Source of the DNA: RGIG3009 sp964433065
Lineage (GTDB): Bacteria > Bacillota > Clostridia > Oscillospirales > Acutalibacteraceae
Reading direction: 5' to 3'
Assembly: GCA_964433065.1 (NCBI GenBank)
Contig: CAYSPZ010000083.1
Span: forward strand, 1-6,139
DNA: 6,139 nt
Part shown: piece by piece, positions 5,744 to 6,139 of the stretch
Layout: the number at the start of each line of letters is the position of its first letter
Numbering within the stretch: position 1 is the first letter of the stretch
The notes under the pieces: model-generated
Databases searched by the model: none
Seen by the model: only the letters and a program-made list of their open reading frames with translations
What the model was told of the DNA's origin: nothing
Program-made: the position numbers and the translations under genes

Positions 5744-6054
5744 TATTTAACGAGATCTATTCTGCCTACTATAATGCGGTGGCAAAGATCATCGCGAGCA
5801 TAATTGATGGTAATGCCGACGAGAAAACTATTAATAAAATAATCGAAGAAAACGCTTTTGGCGAAAGTATGCTAACCGTCCTACCGTCGCTCAAAAGTGG
5901 AAAGTGGCAGCTTGTCAAAGCAGATATGACTACACCGCTTCGACGTGTTCCCACAATGCCACTCACAACCATTCAAAAGCAATGGTTAAAGGCCATATCT
6001 CTTGACCCTCGCATAAAACTATTTCAGAAAAAGCCGAATTCGGCTTTTTCTTAA
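5740..6054 (+). pseudogene. Second WYL-type regulator gene, truncated after ~95 residues
   Basis: GAGGAGG (5726-5732) lies 7 bases before the ATG, and the ATG overlaps the TGA of the first gene (ATGA), so the two formed a coupled pair. Residues 1-95 (M-I-F-N-E-I-Y-S-A-Y-Y-N-A-V-A-K-I at the start; T-M-P-L-T-T-I-Q-K-Q-W-L-K-A-I-S-L-D-P-R-I-K-L-F at the end, given here residue by residue) look like the N-terminal part of the partner WYL-domain regulator. The frame then runs into the palindrome at 6026 and stops at 6052 with a foreign tail, Q-K-K-P-N-S-A-F-S. Full-length relatives are around 300 residues, so the WYL domain is gone. The remaining 104-residue frame could still be translated. It is more AT-rich than the genes to the left. 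Alternative: a genuine small protein, but the abrupt end inside a terminator argues against it. Confidence 0.65.
6026..6051. terminator. Perfect 26-base palindromic terminator, usable on both strands
   Basis: Each 13-base half is the exact complement of the other: AGAAAAAGCCGAA facing TTCGGCTTTTTCT. The GCCGAA/TTCGGC core flanked by A5 and T5 gives a hairpin followed by a U-run in either direction. It would end + strand transcripts from the truncated WYL gene and minus-strand transcripts from the promoter at 6089-6117. It begins within two bases of the point where WYL homology stops. Confidence 0.8.
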
Positions 6055-6082
6055 TAATGCCGAAAGTAAAGTAATGCCGATA
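6026..6082 (-). ncRNA. Possible ~55-base transcript from the minus-strand promoter
   Basis: Between the expected start near 6082 and the terminator hairpin there are only about 30 bases. They contain two direct copies of TCGGCATTA 17 bases apart and no ATG or plausible short reading frame. If the palindrome terminates efficiently, the product is a very short RNA ending in the AAAAAGCC...GGCTTTTT hairpin. It could be a regulatory RNA, a leader attenuator for transcription that would continue antisense into the WYL remnant, or only a remnant promoter. No RNA family is recognised. Confidence 0.25.
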
Positions 6083-6133
6083 AGTTAGATTATACCACGT
6101 TTTAGAGCATAATTCAAAAGAATATTCGGCATT
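6056..6133. repeat. AATGCCGAA boxes surrounding the minus-strand promoter
   Basis: AATGCCGAA at 6056-6064 and AATGCCGA at 6073-6080 are direct repeats 17 bases apart. TTCGGCATT at 6125-6133 is the exact inverse of the first. The same GCCGAA/TTCGGC core makes the centre of the palindrome at 6033-6044. Two boxes lie downstream of the -10 and one just upstream of the -35, an arrangement typical of operator sites; terminal repeats of a mobile element are the alternative. Confidence 0.6.
6089..6117 (-). promoter_or_regulatory. Near-consensus sigma-A promoter on the minus strand
   Basis: Read on the minus strand: TTGAAT (6117-6112), a 17-base spacer, and TATAAT (6094-6089), with TGG just before it making an extended -10. 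Transcription should start near 6082 and run leftwards toward the palindrome at 6026-6051. It is the closest match to consensus in the window. Confidence 0.7.
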
Positions 6134-6139
6134 TCTGTT

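Noticed and set aside
6026..6051. Palindrome as an IS200/IS605-type end hairpin.
   Set aside because: It is a perfect palindrome with flanking A5/T5, which is explained by a bidirectional terminator. No transposase or RNA-guided nuclease gene is in the window, and no target-site signature could be confirmed.
6099..6134. GTTTTAGAGCATA at 6099-6111, like the 5' end of a type II-A CRISPR repeat, close to a short promoter-terminator transcript that could suggest a tracrRNA.
   Set aside because: The 36-base stretch does not end in the usual AAAAC, no second copy is present in the window, the short minus-strand RNA has no anti-repeat to GTTTTAGAGC, and no cas gene is seen. A repeat about 66 bases further right, outside the window, would reopen the question.

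Overview
The window looks like chromosomal DNA of an uncultured, probably gut-associated member of the Clostridia (Bacillota). The evidence is the strong AGGAGG-type ribosome binding sites, the sigma-A style promoters, and a surface protein with aromatic 'WYY..NGK' repeats of the kind common in gut Clostridia. An FAD/Rieske oxidoreductase starting MQSIW and a WYL-regulator gene pair also fit. The genus cannot be read from the sequence; a Christensenellales- or Oscillospirales-like origin is only an impression. All clear genes are on the + strand. The coding part is rich in CGG/GCG/TTG codons up to about position 5400, and the last 400 bases become visibly AT-rich.

Layout. Positions 3-1952 hold the 3' part of a large secreted or surface protein. 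It has seven Cys-rich ~21-residue repeats followed by about 17 aromatic ~22-residue repeats, and it ends in a long intrinsic terminator (1966-2009). A 200-base leader with two mutually exclusive hairpins precedes an FAD-dependent oxidoreductase with a minimal C-terminal Rieske [2Fe-2S] site (2167-3462). A near-consensus promoter directly after its stop codon drives a two-gene operon. That operon is a flavin-reductase/flavoredoxin-like protein (3536-4096), overlapping by 4 bases a nitrilase-superfamily hydrolase carrying a C-terminal PAS domain (4093-5346). The PAS part starts at an in-frame Met with its own Shine-Dalgarno sequence, so it may also be made alone.

The right end (5412-6139) is a decayed locus. 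It was a pair of overlapping WYL-domain-type regulator genes. The first has lost its whole middle, keeping about 53 N-terminal residues and, in another frame, about 54-57 C-terminal residues. The second is cut after about 95 residues at a perfect 26-base palindrome. Beyond that lies AT-rich DNA with a near-perfect promoter on the minus strand. That promoter is bracketed by copies of an AATGCCGAA box and would transcribe only about 55 bases before meeting the palindrome as a terminator.

Functionally, the middle three genes are a flavin/iron-sulfur redox set next to a sensor-fused amidase-type hydrolase; a shared pathway is inference only. The most noteworthy points are the nitrilase-PAS fusion with an apparent internal start, the double WYL gene wreck, and the box-flanked minus-strand promoter/short-transcript unit at the right edge.
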